The translations under genes and the position numbers were made by a program. Shown here piece after piece: positions 54,061-64,000 of a stretch of 64,000 bases of DNA. Position 1 is the stretch's first letter; each line of letters begins with the position of its first letter. Location of the stretch: the NCBI GenBank assembly GCA_025331125.1, contig JAOALB010000034.1, positions 124,001 through 188,000 on the forward strand, in the 5' to 3' direction. This DNA is from Mycogone perniciosa (Eukaryota; Ascomycota; Sordariomycetes; Hypocreales; Hypocreaceae). Below the pieces are notes generated by a model. The model was not told the origin of the DNA, searched no databases, and saw nothing but the letters and a program-made list of their open reading frames with translations.

Positions 54061-55603
54061 TCAACCTGGGATGTCATTCAAGTACTGCTGTGCCCTTGCA
54101 ATGGCGTCTTGAGCGACTTTCTGAGCACTTTCTGGTCTGCCGATTTTTTCATAGTAGGAGGCAAGCACCCACATATCTCGTATCACTCGCAAGTTGGTAC
54201 TTGTACCGTGGGCGGCCTCCCTCTTGACGATGGCACATTTCAGATTCTCTTCCGCCTTATCAAGGTCCCGTTTACTCTCGTATATCCTGGATAGCATCTT
54301 TCGAGCATAAGCATGAAATCTAGCACTTGACCGTGTGCCCGTTTCAACCTCTGTGCGATCAAGCAGGTCTAATGCCAGTTGTTCTGCTTTTACTTTGTCA
54401 CCAAGGTCCATTTGAGTAAACTCCAACATGAGCGCGTCTACTCTCAACTTGTCGCAATAGACGTCATCCACATGATGGTCCTTCTGATTTGCCAAATTTT
54501 CAAGCGCTGTGAACATGATATCTCGTCTCTTGGCCAGCCCGCTGTTTCGGCGGAGCCGTGTCCGACCATCCCATATCAGTTGCTCGTAAAGCCAGAGATG
54601 CCGAGGTGCCATTGACCCAATGTGATCCGCGAGCATGTCTATATTTCGCACCCAGGCTTGTCGAAGCAGATGGCAGATGTACTCGCGACCTTGGTCGGTT
54701 TGGTAATCGCACTCCATCAGCTGTTGGAGGATGCGGAGAAGAGGATGGTTTGCCGGGAGTCGGCTTCGTGAGAGGATAGTGGCATGACCCAAGAAAATTC
54801 CGAGTAATTGCAGATGACCTCGGTTGATCATGTCATATACCGTGTCTAGAATGTGCCAAACCAAGTCCGGATGGTCTTCAGTCAAAACAAACTCTAAAAC
54901 ATAGAAGCCTTTCCTCGCTGCCATGCCAGCCAGGTCTCCATGACCATAGGACCATAGATCAAAGACCAACTCAAATGTTCGGCACATGGTACGGCTGTCC
55001 TGAATTGGCGGTTGGTTCGGAGTGGCAAGGTACTTGGACATAGGATCTGAGACGATGCAATATGAATCCAGCTTTCCCTGGCTCCAAGAGAAAATACTGT
55101 CAAGAACGAGCTCAAGGTCGGTGTATGTCTTGCACTGAAGGCTTTTGACCAGGTCGAGACCTGTTTTTGCTGGGGGTCTGTCTCCTGTTACAAGCTCTGC
55201 ATCTGCCTGTTTTGAGTCACCCGTGTCGGATATTGACCCAGGAGGAGAGGCTGAAGAGTCCACCGGTGACTTGCGGTAAGCACGTTTCCTTATGTTCCAC
55301 TTCCTGAACCTCTTTTTATACATCTGCTCCCTTGTGTACGGTTAGTCACTCTTACGAATGCTTAACGCCGTGCAAGTGCCAAACTCACGTAGCGGCAAAC
55401 CCATATTTAGACTCCATTATAGCCATGGTCTCATTCAATTTTCGATTGTCCTTGATATAGAGAGTCTCGATAATACCCTTATACGCAATCCACTCATCCT
55501 CTGTATGTTCCTTGACAGGTGACCGCTCAACTTCTGGGAGCCCATCACCCGGCGGCCTCGGCGCAAGCGTGGGCAAAAGAGGCCGTGTTGGAGACATGGC
55601 CAT
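54061..55603 (-). CDS. Clr5-domain protein
   Basis: Exons (minus) are 55603-55389 and 55330-54061, with a 58-nt intron (GTGAGT...CACAAG); 494 residues. ATG 55597 is an alternative start. The Clr5 domain spans residues ~38-90 and crosses the splice: EDEWIAYKGIIETLYIKDNR, LNETMAIMESKYGFAATEQM, YKKRFRKWNIRKRAYRKS. The AAG acceptor restores the conserved ATEQMYKKR; other acceptors break the frame. The C-terminal ~350 residues are alpha-helical, with TPR-like pairs near the end (ARKMLSRIYESKRDLDKAEE, LASYYEKIGRPESAQKVAQD). Family knowledge: the domain is named after fission yeast Clr5, linked to silencing, and is common and expanded in filamentous fungi. The molecular role here is unknown. Confidence 0.85.
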
Positions 55604-56693
55604 CGATTGTCCGCAATATTATCATGCAACTGAAGGAGGATGGTTTCTCTTGAGCTGAGAAGACATGACCATTGATGCGGCCATGTTAAGCTTGGTGAAC
55701 AGACACAGAGGAGCAAGAAATAGCTACCAATGACAAAGTTTGGCCCAACTGAGGATAGTTGGTTGGTTGTGGAGATATGAAGTGGAGATATGAAGTGCAA
55801 ACTACGAATCTCAATTGGCTGATTAAGTTCCCTGCAGCTCCCCTCCAATTGGTGCTAGTCACGCAACCTACCAGGTATTACCTCATACATCAGGAGTCTT
55901 GGGCACTTCATACATGTACCATACGGGTATGATGCTATTCATAGCGTTCCCCCTTTTCAGGTACTCAGAAGCCCAACGTCACCTTGGAATCAACTCCTTT
56001 TGGCATACACCTGTGCGTGGCCAGAGTCGCGATACAACGATCACTAGGCGATGTTTCTATATCTGAGGACTCGGTTTGTCAACTCAATGAAGGCTGAGGC
56101 ACGCTTTCCAGGTCCATTGATACTACTCCAAACACAACGGCCCCGCACAAGGAGCTTTCACAGATTAGCGGCAATACATATCCTAACTGCTCGGCGTTTC
56201 TTTTTGGAAGTTCTTATATCTATGACATTATCCTGTGTGAAATAAAAGCTATTGACAAGACGGAACAGGATGGCATTGTCCGGTACCGCGACAGAGGCAT
56301 GCCCTCCTAACATGCTCCTCAGGGAGTTGCGAGTCCCAATATACCAACCAGCTCGCTCTGGAAATCAAGCCACCTCGCATCTTCGAGTTAGAGATGCTTG
56401 GGGGCTGTGAATCAGGTATTTCTGTTCCTGGTTTATGCGTTGTGCCTAACGAGAGTCTGAAGTCTCCGTCCACTCTCCGTGTCATTCTCGACTCTCGATG
56501 GAATCTCATTTCGCAATTCATTACAGCGTTTAACGATAAAAGCTTAGGAGACATTCCGGAAGGCCTCACAACATCCTAGAAGATCTTTCCCATATTCATC
56601 ATCAACTGAATAGTCGTTGTTTGGACGTAGCATGACTCAATCCCACTCTCATAGAATTGAACTGGAGGCCGCCTCTCAACAATACCTGGCATC
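55604..56693. other. Intergenic, Clr5 promoter to tRNA-Lys
   Basis: No convincing gene. A plus frame at 56394-56579 (61 codons, with LKSPSTLRVILDSRWNLISQ) looks mildly protein-like and could be a relic, but no family is recognised. Confidence 0.4.
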
Positions 56694-56790
56694 GCCCGGT
56701 TAGCTCAATCGGTAGAGCGTGAGACTCTTACGAGGCACACGTTCTGATGTTGCAATCTCAAGGTTGCGGGTTCGACCCCCGCATCGGGCT
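56694..56790 (+). tRNA. tRNA-Lys(CTT) with a 24-nt intron
   Basis: The 97-nt sequence folds as a cloverleaf once 24 nt at 56731-56754 are removed. Acceptor arms GCCCGGT/ATCGGGC pair over seven bases (one G-U). The D arm is GCTC...GAGC, the anticodon arm TGAGA/TCTCA has loop CTCTTAA, and the T arm GCGGG/CCCGC has loop TTCGACC. The anticodon is CTT (Lys). The intron begins one base 3' of the anticodon, the canonical nuclear position for tRNA splicing endonuclease. A-box-like TAGCTCAATCGG and B-box GGTTCGACCCC are present, and a short T-run follows as a Pol III stop. Confidence 0.95.
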
Positions 56791-57541
56791 TTTCCTATAC
56801 TCCAAGATTGAGATGTCGAGGCAGTTCTTTTTTTGCGTTTTTTGCTTGCCTCATGCTCCACCAAACCGGCCACCAAGTTCACGAACGCGGAAAAAAAATG
56901 GGCTTCCTCGGCAACCAATCTATGGTGACTAAGCCAAACAAAAATTTTCCCGCGAAGGATATAAAACCGTCAAGCACCAGCCCCAAGCGAAGCTCCTCTT
57001 TTCTTCTTTTTTTTCTTCGTGCGGCGGCATACCTATGTTTTTTCCCCAAATTGCTGGAGTCCTCGGATTTCCACGGACCATCACCCAGCGTCAAGGTCGT
57101 GCCAAGATAAATCATAATTGCAGGCTGCCCTCCATCCGTTCGGTTCCTAGTACCCAGTACTTTGAACTATGGACAGAGGGCGGACATACTTTCCAGAGGC
57201 ATCGTAAACGTGATGGTCAATTGAATGATAACAAAATTGTGATTCCCTTATCCCTTAATGGCCCTTCGCAGCGCTCTACAAGCACGGCTAGATGCCCCAA
57301 TGATTGCTTGGGATGATGCAGAGTCAAGGAACTGGGTCTCTAAATGGTCAAATTTTGACTCTAGCAAACAAATTCAGGCGTCTATCGTTTCCATTAACAG
57401 TCATCATGCCTGCAGTCTTCCCCAAGCTTCCACTCTCCTGCACCCAAACATTCTTTTGAGTTGTCACGGCTTAGCAAACGGATTGGTAGCTTTCATCCAT
57501 CAACCAAGTAAAAGAATGCATCAGGTGTTCGATCGAGCCGA
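56791..57541. other. Intergenic, tRNA-Lys to TXNL1 3' flank
   Basis: T-rich tracts and no recognised gene. Confidence 0.55.
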
Positions 57542-58705
57542 CTAGTCTCCATCATCGCCTAGCTTCTGTAGCTTGCCCATCTCTCTCTTCGTACCAGCTT
57601 CACCAATAAGCTTGACCCTGTCGATACGAACGCTCTCCGCCTCACCGTCACCCTTCTGGACAAAGATGGTCAAGGTGGTCGTCTTTTGGAACTTGACGAA
57701 CCGCAAACCAATGCTTGCGGTGCCTTCTGCGTTCCAATCCTCAGGCTCCAAGGTGATGGCTTGTGTGGGTTCGGTGTCTTCTGCCTCTCCGAAATCCATG
57801 TTCGCCGTGCGGTTGATAAATATGTGGATAACACCAGGTCGCGATACATCGTCTTGACCGTCTGGCGGTAGAGAAGTAATCTGTACCAAAAAGGTTAGTG
57901 AGCAACCATAGACTGGGTCATTATTGAGAACACAAACCTGAAGCGTGTGGAGCTTGATGGTGGACTGGAAGGGAATGAAGAGAAGCAGTTGGTCGTCAGA
58001 CCCGCTCTGCACCCAGTCCTTGGAGGAACCCTTGCCTTTGTCCAAGGCACTGGGTTTCGAGGTCTCGAAGAGGACCTTGACAGGACCAGCGTCTTCATCC
58101 GCGTTCAAGAGCTCGCACCCCCTGGCCTCTATTTGATCTGTAATATCACTGTAACCTCTCGGGATTTCGGTTCCCTTCCATGCACCCGCACTGCTGCTGC
58201 TCCCTGAACTCTCCTCCAGTGAGAGGATTTCCGTAGCCAGGCTCTCAAATACCTTGCTGAGCTCACTAGGGTTCGCCCCCTGCACCGTCTCAATCACCTG
58301 GCCATTTCGGAACACCAAGAACGTAGGCAGCGCAGAGACATTGTACTCTTTCACGATGTCCTTGTTCGTGTCGTTATTGATCTTGACGAAGGTGACGGCA
58401 TTCGGGCGGGACAGCGATTCGGAGAGAGTCTCGTACAGTGGCGCAATCTGTTTGCATGGCGCACACCAGTCGGCGTAAACTGAGATATTGATAGAGTCAG
58501 CTTTGGGCTAACTCCCCGGAGGATATCACGTTGCGACATGGCCAGCAGAACTGTGAACAGCTTGCAACTCGAGCTGCGCAGGCTGCCATGGTGGGGTACT
58601 CGTCATCGCGGGGGAAGCCTTACAGTCAGCAACGACGATTCGAGAGGCCTTGAGGAGGCCGTCAAGCTGCGCCTTGGAGGTTATGGAAACTATAGATTTC
58701 GCCAT
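57542..58705 (-). CDS. TXNL1: Thioredoxin-like protein with PITH domain (TXNL1/TRP32 type)
   Basis: Exons (minus) are 58705-58624, 58479-57938 and 57880-57542; 320 residues. Residues 1-105 are a thioredoxin domain with active site YADWCAPCKQIAPLYE (Cys33, Cys36), FVKINNDTNKDIVKEYNVSA and the cis-Pro segment LPTFLVFRNGQVIE. A Ser-rich linker follows. Residues ~150-305 are a PITH domain: CELLNADEDAGPVKVLFETS, LLLFIPFQSTIKLHTLQITS, RPGVIHIFINRTANMDFGEA, then LRFVKFQKTTTLTIFVQKGD. Family knowledge: TXNL1 is a redox protein that docks on the 26S proteasome through PITH. Intron 1 is 144 nt. Intron 2 (57 nt, GTTTGT...TACAG, CACTAAC branch) has no in-frame stop, so retention adds 19 residues within PITH. 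Confidence 0.92.
57881..57937 (-). other. TXNL1 intron 2, 57 nt, in-frame and stop-free
   Basis: It has GTTTGT and TACAG ends with a CACTAAC branch site 13-19 nt from the acceptor. Removal joins HTLQ to ITSLPP, the continuous PITH sequence of the family, so splicing is the expected form. Confidence 0.75.
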
Positions 58706-60137
58706 CTTCCGTAGGTCTCGCCGGCATACGCGGAGGCGTCGGGACGAGAGGTAGCAAAAAGGTGAAAGATGAACGCAAAAGGTCGAAGCTCGAGGTTTTG
58801 TAGAGACTTGGTGCCGTTGAACACCAGGATTCACTAGGCGACACTAAGCCTATTTTGGTACCAGTGCTTGTCTCCAAAAGTGACGGAATCGTGAGTGCTT
58901 TGATCTCCTTGGCAAGTTCTCAAGTTTACTATGACTCTGTTGTTCTCAGTAATACTGCCTTATTTGGATAAACTAAAAACAAACCAATTGGGCCGGCTTC
59001 TATGACTGACAAATAACCACGTCTCGTAAGCCGAGACAGCTCATCTTTGAATTTTCTCGTAGATAACGAAGCACATCCATCTTGAAGTGAGAACCCCGGC
59101 CATCGTTAGCAGAAAAAGATGCTAGGAAAATACATTACCATGAAAAGGCAACCGGTGTTCTTCTAATTTAGAGAAAAACTGACTTCAGAGCATCGAGTTG
59201 ATGAACGAGTTAAAAAAAAAACATTGAAAATGCAGGGTAAGTGGCCAAGGCGGAGGGAGTCGGGCAAACACAACTGGACAGCTCTCCATATTATCCAATC
59301 CCAATTTGCGGAATATTTGATGTAATCGTAGTATATTGTCAAATGGCACAGGCCGTTTGCCGGTCGAGCCACAGGATCCATTGTACTACATCATGTGTGA
59401 TACTACAGGAAGGCTGACCTGCTGGAGTAGCTAGAAATGAGAGATTGGATTGAATAAGAAAACCGAGGTCAAATGGTAAGAATGTATCAAGCGATAATTC
59501 CACGACTCACCTCAAAAACTTCTCGCCCTTCATACTCCCCAACGTGTCCCTGAATAAAATGGCACAAGGAACGTCTAAATAGGGGAAAGCAGTGAGCAAG
59601 CCATAGAGCACAATATCTCTATTTTTGACTAGAGCACACCTCTGCTGCACTAATCATAAGGAAAATCTAGAGGCAGAAATCGTCACAAATAGATGTTGAA
59701 GCATGGTGGAGCAGTAGGTTGAAGCATGCACCTCGATAGTGGCTCTTTGAACCAGCACATAGTGCCACAAAGCGATCCAAACAAGTCGGGGCCATAGATT
59801 GATAGCAGCATTCGAATAGCCAACAACAGTGTCATCTCCCTGGCAGCTTAGACCAGCCACGAGAGGTGTTGTTCACTGCATTCCTCGTACCTTTCACTAC
59901 GTCTTGGTCTTTGCCAGTCAGCCCCTACATTGAACAGCTGTCAGTGGGAAAATGACCCTCTGAGGAATAAACAAAAGATATATTTTGCCAGCTGCACACA
60001 GTGAAGAAATAACGTGCGTGCAAAAACAGTGACTTAAATCTGTCGCCAGCTGCCTCGAATTCTTCATACCTCCAAACTTCCTACACATCACTCCGCTCAC
60101 CCACTCAACGACGTGCTTTCATACAGTCAAAGAAACC
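58706..60137. other. Intergenic, TXNL1 promoter to BTB-like gene
   Basis: About 1.4 kb with no recognised gene and no copy of the dispersed word. The final 60 bp before the plus-strand ATG are C/T-rich. Confidence 0.55.
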
Positions 60138-61686
60138 ATGAGGCACACTTCGCTCGATGGCAGAAACATCAGGTCTTCAAAGATCACACCAAAGCTCACA
60201 GGAGACGCAGCCTCGAATCTTAGGCCGGCGTTGCTGCCGCCGAAGAACCCATGGCTTCGGCCGAAGGCTCCTGTTATGAGCAGCGTAACCACCGAAGACT
60301 TCCCAGCACTTCCAGGAGCAAACGGTATTCCCGAAAAGGGGGGTGCCGCACCTGAGGGAGTGAAAGCCGTACCCGAAAAGCAAGCTGCTGTATCTGAACA
60401 GCCAGATACTGTGCCTGAACAAGCCGATGTTGTGATTGAAGCTGATGCTATGGTTGAACGAGTCGATGCTATGGTTGAACAAGCCGACGCTGTGCTTGAA
60501 CCAGCAGATGTTGTGCTTGAAGCAGGAGATACTACAACCGAACAAGCAAGCACTGCATCCCAACAAGAGGATGGAAACTCTGCTAGCGAAGCAACTCTGG
60601 TATCCCCGAAATATTTGTGTCCACCAGTTCTGCCAAGACCAAAGGACTTGTTGAACGAGGACAAAATCTCGGACTCGATTTCGACATGCTCTAATGATTC
60701 GAGGAAGCTATTCGAAGCAGCAGCACATCGTTCTTCTGAAACGTACGCAACACTATGCCTTGCTTGTTGACGTGTGGCTAACAAACACCCGACAGTCTCT
60801 GGAAGTACCCCTTTGGTGCGGACGTTCTCGTGTATGCAGAATCCTCCACGTTCAGAGTTCATCGAAATATCATCTCGCAGAAATCCGGATGGTTCCTTCA
60901 ACACCTCCCTTCGCCAAACGAGGTAGGACAAACTTGGGATAAGATCCAAAAAATTCCAAACTGACCAAGAGCAGGATGGGACACCAGTGGAGATGCACTT
61001 ACCTTGGGCCGCTGGAGCAGTTGGACCTTGCCTCATGTTCATGTACACCAATAGTAGGCACTCACACCCTGTTTGACTCATGAGTTTGAAGAGTGTGGTC
61101 GGCTAACTCAAAGGATTCAGAGGTCGATATTTGCGAGCAAGACGATACCTGGCCGCTCAATTCTATTCACCTACCGCGGTGTGTGTTGGGATACTGCGCC
61201 TCGGTCGCGTTGCAAATCAGCACCATGAGTCACCACATTCTTCGGATTGTCGAAAAGACGGCGAACGATCTCGCAGAATATCTGGGGACCTACTTCATCA
61301 ATCGGGAAATGGATCGAGCTGATAGTATCGCCTTTTCGCTCCATCTCGCCAACGCGCTCAACATAATACATACCGAGACGGCCTATGATCTGATGAGACC
61401 AATGAGACTGGCGCTGGCTGCTGTACTTGATGCATCGCTCCCCTGTCTCCTTCGACAAGCTGCCTTTGCTGAGGTGCTAAACATGTCCTCTTGGAAGCAG
61501 CATTCAGCAGCTATCGCGACTGACCAGATGGAATATCGAAAGACCCTGGGTCGTTCTTATCCGTTGAAGAGCACCATCTTGCCTAGTGAAGACGAACTTG
61601 AAGCCCTCTTTGATGGCCAACTAAAGGGGAAAAATGTCGAGATTGAGGCAATCAACAGCGCAGAGGAGCCTGGCAAGGCGAAGTGA
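60138..61686 (+). CDS. BTB/POZ-like fungal protein with N-terminal heptad array
   Basis: Exons by my model are 60138-60742, 60796-60922, 60975-61053 and 61121-61686; 458 residues. The N-terminal ~200 residues are low complexity: a Pro-rich basic start, then nine 6-7-residue units of DAMVEQA type (60363-60548). The BTB-like core is assembled over exons 2-4: LWKYPFGADVLVYAESSTFR, VHRNIISQKSGWFLQHLP, DGTPVEMHLPWAAGAVGPCL, FMYTNK, then a helical C-terminal half (HHILRIVEKTANDLAEYLGT, AFSLHLANALNIIHTETAYD). ADVLV...FRVHR(N)ISQKS is the standard BTB strand-helix signature. Family knowledge: BTB domains dimerise and often recruit cullin-3; no Kelch or MATH partner domain is present. The last acceptor (TTCAG at 61116-61120) was chosen to keep phase and is less sure. 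The 320-codon antisense frame is rejected. Confidence 0.72.
60363..60548 (+). repeat. Degenerate 21-nt tandem array encoding heptads
   Basis: Nine units, eight of 21 nt and one of 18 nt. They encode KAVPEKQ, AAVSEQP, DTVPEQA, DVVIEA, DAMVERV, DAMVEQA, DAVLEPA, DVVLEAG and DTTTEQA. The adjacent copies at 60444-60464 and 60465-60485 differ at only three positions. Confidence 0.85.
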
Positions 61687-62313
61687 AGCGACAAATCGTC
61701 AGATGCCTCATTCACAGGCAGACAAAACGGTGAAGAAATGGATATGAGGATGTGGCTGAATGTTGGAGAATACGCAGATGTTTGGCTTAATTGAACGAGA
61801 CTCACGCTTTTCAGCGTTAGAGAAATGTATGAATGGACGCATATTGGGAAAGGGATTCCCTTGTTTTTCTGTATACAGAAGCCAGAGCCATAACATTCTC
61901 GTGCAGTTAGGTAATAAAGTGCTTCCATAAATGCATTCATGTCCTCGATGATGGAGAGGCGCCATTGATAAAATGTTAGATGTCTGTGGATGTTTACAAG
62001 TGATGGAATGGGTCTAGCACTTTCTCTGAGAGGCTCTTAGTCATAGGCAAGCGAGCTCAAGCTCAGCTCCCCCTGTCCAATGGCATCCTTACTGCTCAGC
62101 CTCCGCCTTATCCGCAGCTTGACAAGGGTCAATATCCAGTCATCACATGGTCGGGTTGCAATAAGGAAGAATGATGGGATGAGAAGATTTGGACCTGTTG
62201 GTAAATAGACCACTACTAATAATATTGAGAATAACCGCCTGTTGCCTATGCTTCTGCGCGTGTGATAATATTTGGGCTACGACGTTGGATCAACCAACAA
62301 AGGCTGCCCTCGC
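61687..62313. other. Intergenic, BTB-like gene to the last gene
   Basis: No gene was recognised. An open plus frame from 62189 overlaps the modelled start of the next gene; it is an alternative 5' end rather than a separate gene. Confidence 0.45.
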
Positions 62314-64000
62314 ATGGCGTCCAACGATCGGGGTCGGCAGCGTGAACGCCAGCCGGCCGTTCACTTCGAATCTCCCGATGACCATTTGGTTTGTTCACTC
62401 GCTTTTTCAGCGCGTGGAGTTGACGCTCATGGATTATAGCCACCTGAAAGGCGACACTATCATACTCGTGATGAACCCCAAAGGCGACAGCGCCGTGGTG
62501 GACGCGACTCTCTGACGGAAAGACGCGGCCCTGTTCGCGTTGATAGCAATCCCTACAGTCGTTCATCGACATATGATGATATTGCGACACCCGTTCCTAG
62601 ACAAAACCTAACCCACCGAGTTGTTGAATCGAGGCCCGTCCCAGTTGCGTACAGCTCACAAGATGGCCTGGAAAGAAATGCTTCTGTTCTAGAGCAAGTT
62701 GTTCAGGGTGCGGAGCCAGCTGATGTCACAGAGGTCACAAGCTTCCGTTACACCGAATCGCCGGCGCATATAGAGCATGGCGAGGAAGACCAATGGGTAA
62801 GACGCGACACTGGCCCATCAGCCCAATGGACGAGGAGAAGTCCTGAAAGAGACCGAAGCCCCCCTAGAGTCAACGTCTTTGAAAATGATAGGGGCCAGGC
62901 CTTTGGACCAAGCGATCGACGCACATCTCCTGAGCCTGAAGATGAGTATGGCAATTTACACCGGCCTTTGAGCCCGGTTCTCGAAGATATGGATGCATTC
63001 GATGAATTCAACTTTGTGTTCCCAACCTCAAAACCATCTAGTGATGGAGAGATTTCAGATCCGGAGGCTCCATCGAGCGAGACCGAATCTACACGGAAAA
63101 CTGAAAACTCATCTTCCAACGTCTCTATGGCACCTGGCATCTATTTATCCTCTTACTCGGGCAGCGCGGAGCTGGGAGGTTCACACAAAGCAACCGTTAC
63201 GGCATTACACGACTCGAAAGGACGAAGACAGCCGCTCTTCCGATGGTTGTATGATCGCTGCAAACCCACCTACAAGCCGCGATGCTGACATGAAGATAGA
63301 CATGTACGCCAGGATGTCATGAACTTTGACGAGTTTTGGGTAAGATGATAACCTGATCAGACGTTGGTCTTGGCTAATTTCCATTCTAGGGTGAAGTATC
63401 ACGGCGTGTCAGAGTCTCGGAAGTGGAAAGGAATGCCATTGCCAAGCTGCGAGCCGATGTCAAGAGAAGGTGTGTCAAATCAAGATACAATCCCAATGGA
63501 GTCAAAGTTGGTTATATGGAACCTCGCTGCATCCGGATTCCCCTTCAACCGTCGAAAAAGAGGACATCGGAAGAGTCAAAGACAGTAACATGGATTTGTA
63601 TCCCTTACTTTTCTCTCCAGAAATACTCTGGTCTACTCTCTGCCTCCACTACTACCTCGTTCCCCACTCAGACTCTCCTGCAATCGCAGTATTCCCGCAA
63701 TACCCAGCAGAGAGATATGGAACAAGCAGTGAGCCAACTTGGATTAGTTCCACAGGGGGAATGTTTCCATATCGCCCAGTTATGGTGCCTGGTCATTGAT
63801 AATAGTAGGACGGCCAGATCAAACCTTCTTATAGATAACCGCTAACAAACACAGGTGTTCTTGTCACATGCAGCACTATGGATCAGTCAAATCTACAATG
63901 CGATTATCTCAAAATCAACTCCGAGCCCGGCCAGGGACCGACAGGTACTGCTGGCTCGGGGAGGATTTTAGTTTCGTATGGCGGCTCGGTGATGTGGTCT
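62314..64000 (+). CDS. Large conserved fungal protein, 5' part, cut by window edge
   Basis: Exons by my model are 62314-62388, 62491-63248, 63300-63339, 63390-63804 and 63855-64000 (continuing); 478 codons visible. The N-terminal ~280 residues are disordered and charged (MASNDRGRQRERQPAVHFES, then SPERDRSPPRVNVFENDRGQ). After two introns comes FRWLHVRQDVMNFDEFWGEV, then ERNAIAKLRADVKRRCVKSR, VTWICIPYFSLQKYSGLLSA, and GECFHIAQLWCLVIDNSVLV. The pattern RW(L/V)H...M-N-F-x-x-F followed by WICIPYF and xQLWxLVI is one I associate with a group of large multidomain fungal proteins of unknown function, some annotated as CorA-like; that link is weak. Joins from exon 2 onward keep phase with good sites; the exon 1-2 join (102-nt intron, GTTTGT...GACAG) is uncertain. 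Confidence 0.6.

Noticed and set aside
56394..56579. 61-codon plus frame near the tRNA
   Set aside because: Mildly protein-like but short, with no family, splice partner or conserved start; left as a note in the intergenic entry.
60119..61081. 320-codon minus frame opposite the BTB-like gene
   Set aside because: The middle is a Ser/Thr/Ala repeat that is only the complement of the heptad array, and it crosses three introns of the plus-strand gene whose BTB motifs are clear.
61131..61322. Alternative frame in exon 4 of the BTB-like gene (FRGRYLRARRYLAAQ...)
   Set aside because: It stops after 63 codons, whereas the chosen acceptor keeps a 188-codon frame with helical, BTB-type C-terminal sequence.

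Overview
The window is a 64 kb stretch of nuclear DNA from a filamentous ascomycete. The evidence is compact spliced genes (introns mostly 49-90 nt with GT...AG ends and CTRAC-type branch sites), fungus-only families (DUF1746/Dsc4, Clr5, fungal TAF3, RRD2, DPP5-type peptidase) and protein sequences that look most like Eurotiomycetes (Aspergillus/Penicillium-type orthologues). The genus cannot be fixed by eye. I modelled 25 protein genes and one intron-containing tRNA-Lys(CTT). All exon joins were worked out by hand, checking splice signals and reading phase.

Layout. 1-8.1 kb: end of PXR1, RCL1, a Dsc4-like membrane protein (minus), a two-intron 68-residue protein and a mitochondrial PPR protein. 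8.4-17.9 kb: TAF3-like histone-fold protein, cytosolic DPP5-type serine peptidase, EAF6 and an SRRM1-type PWI/SR protein on minus, then NAS2 on plus. 18.9-24.3 kb: Ran GTPase and a homeobox factor. 25.1-33.6 kb: NAD kinase, RRP46, the PP2A activator RRD2 and a conserved orphan. 33.6-41.1 kb: a 7.5 kb gene-poor block rich in a short dispersed motif. 41.1-48.1 kb: NAD(P)HX dehydratase, ATP synthase alpha and an MFS transporter, all minus. 48.9-50.2 kb: a TauD-type dioxygenase divergent from the transporter. 51.4-58.7 kb: RPL11, a J-domain protein, a Clr5-domain protein, tRNA-Lys and TXNL1 (thioredoxin+PITH). 60.1-64 kb: a BTB-like protein with an N-terminal heptad array, and a large fungal protein cut by the window edge.

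Most genes are housekeeping: ribosome assembly (PXR1, RCL1, RRP46, RPL11), proteasome (NAS2, TXNL1), chromatin and transcription (TAF3, EAF6), splicing, NAD(P) metabolism (NAD kinase, NAD(P)HX dehydratase) and ATP synthase. The only obvious accessory module is the transporter-dioxygenase pair.

The strongest unexplained signal is a dispersed 8-9 bp word, TACGGAGTA/TACTCCGTA. I count 28 exact copies of its 8-bp core, about 2 being expected by chance, and every copy lies outside coding exons and introns. Other points worth a look are an in-frame TAG inside TAF3 that a plausible in-frame intron would remove, stop-free introns of 3n length in PXR1 and TXNL1, a high share of AAG 3' splice sites, and a possible decayed gene beside the dioxygenase.
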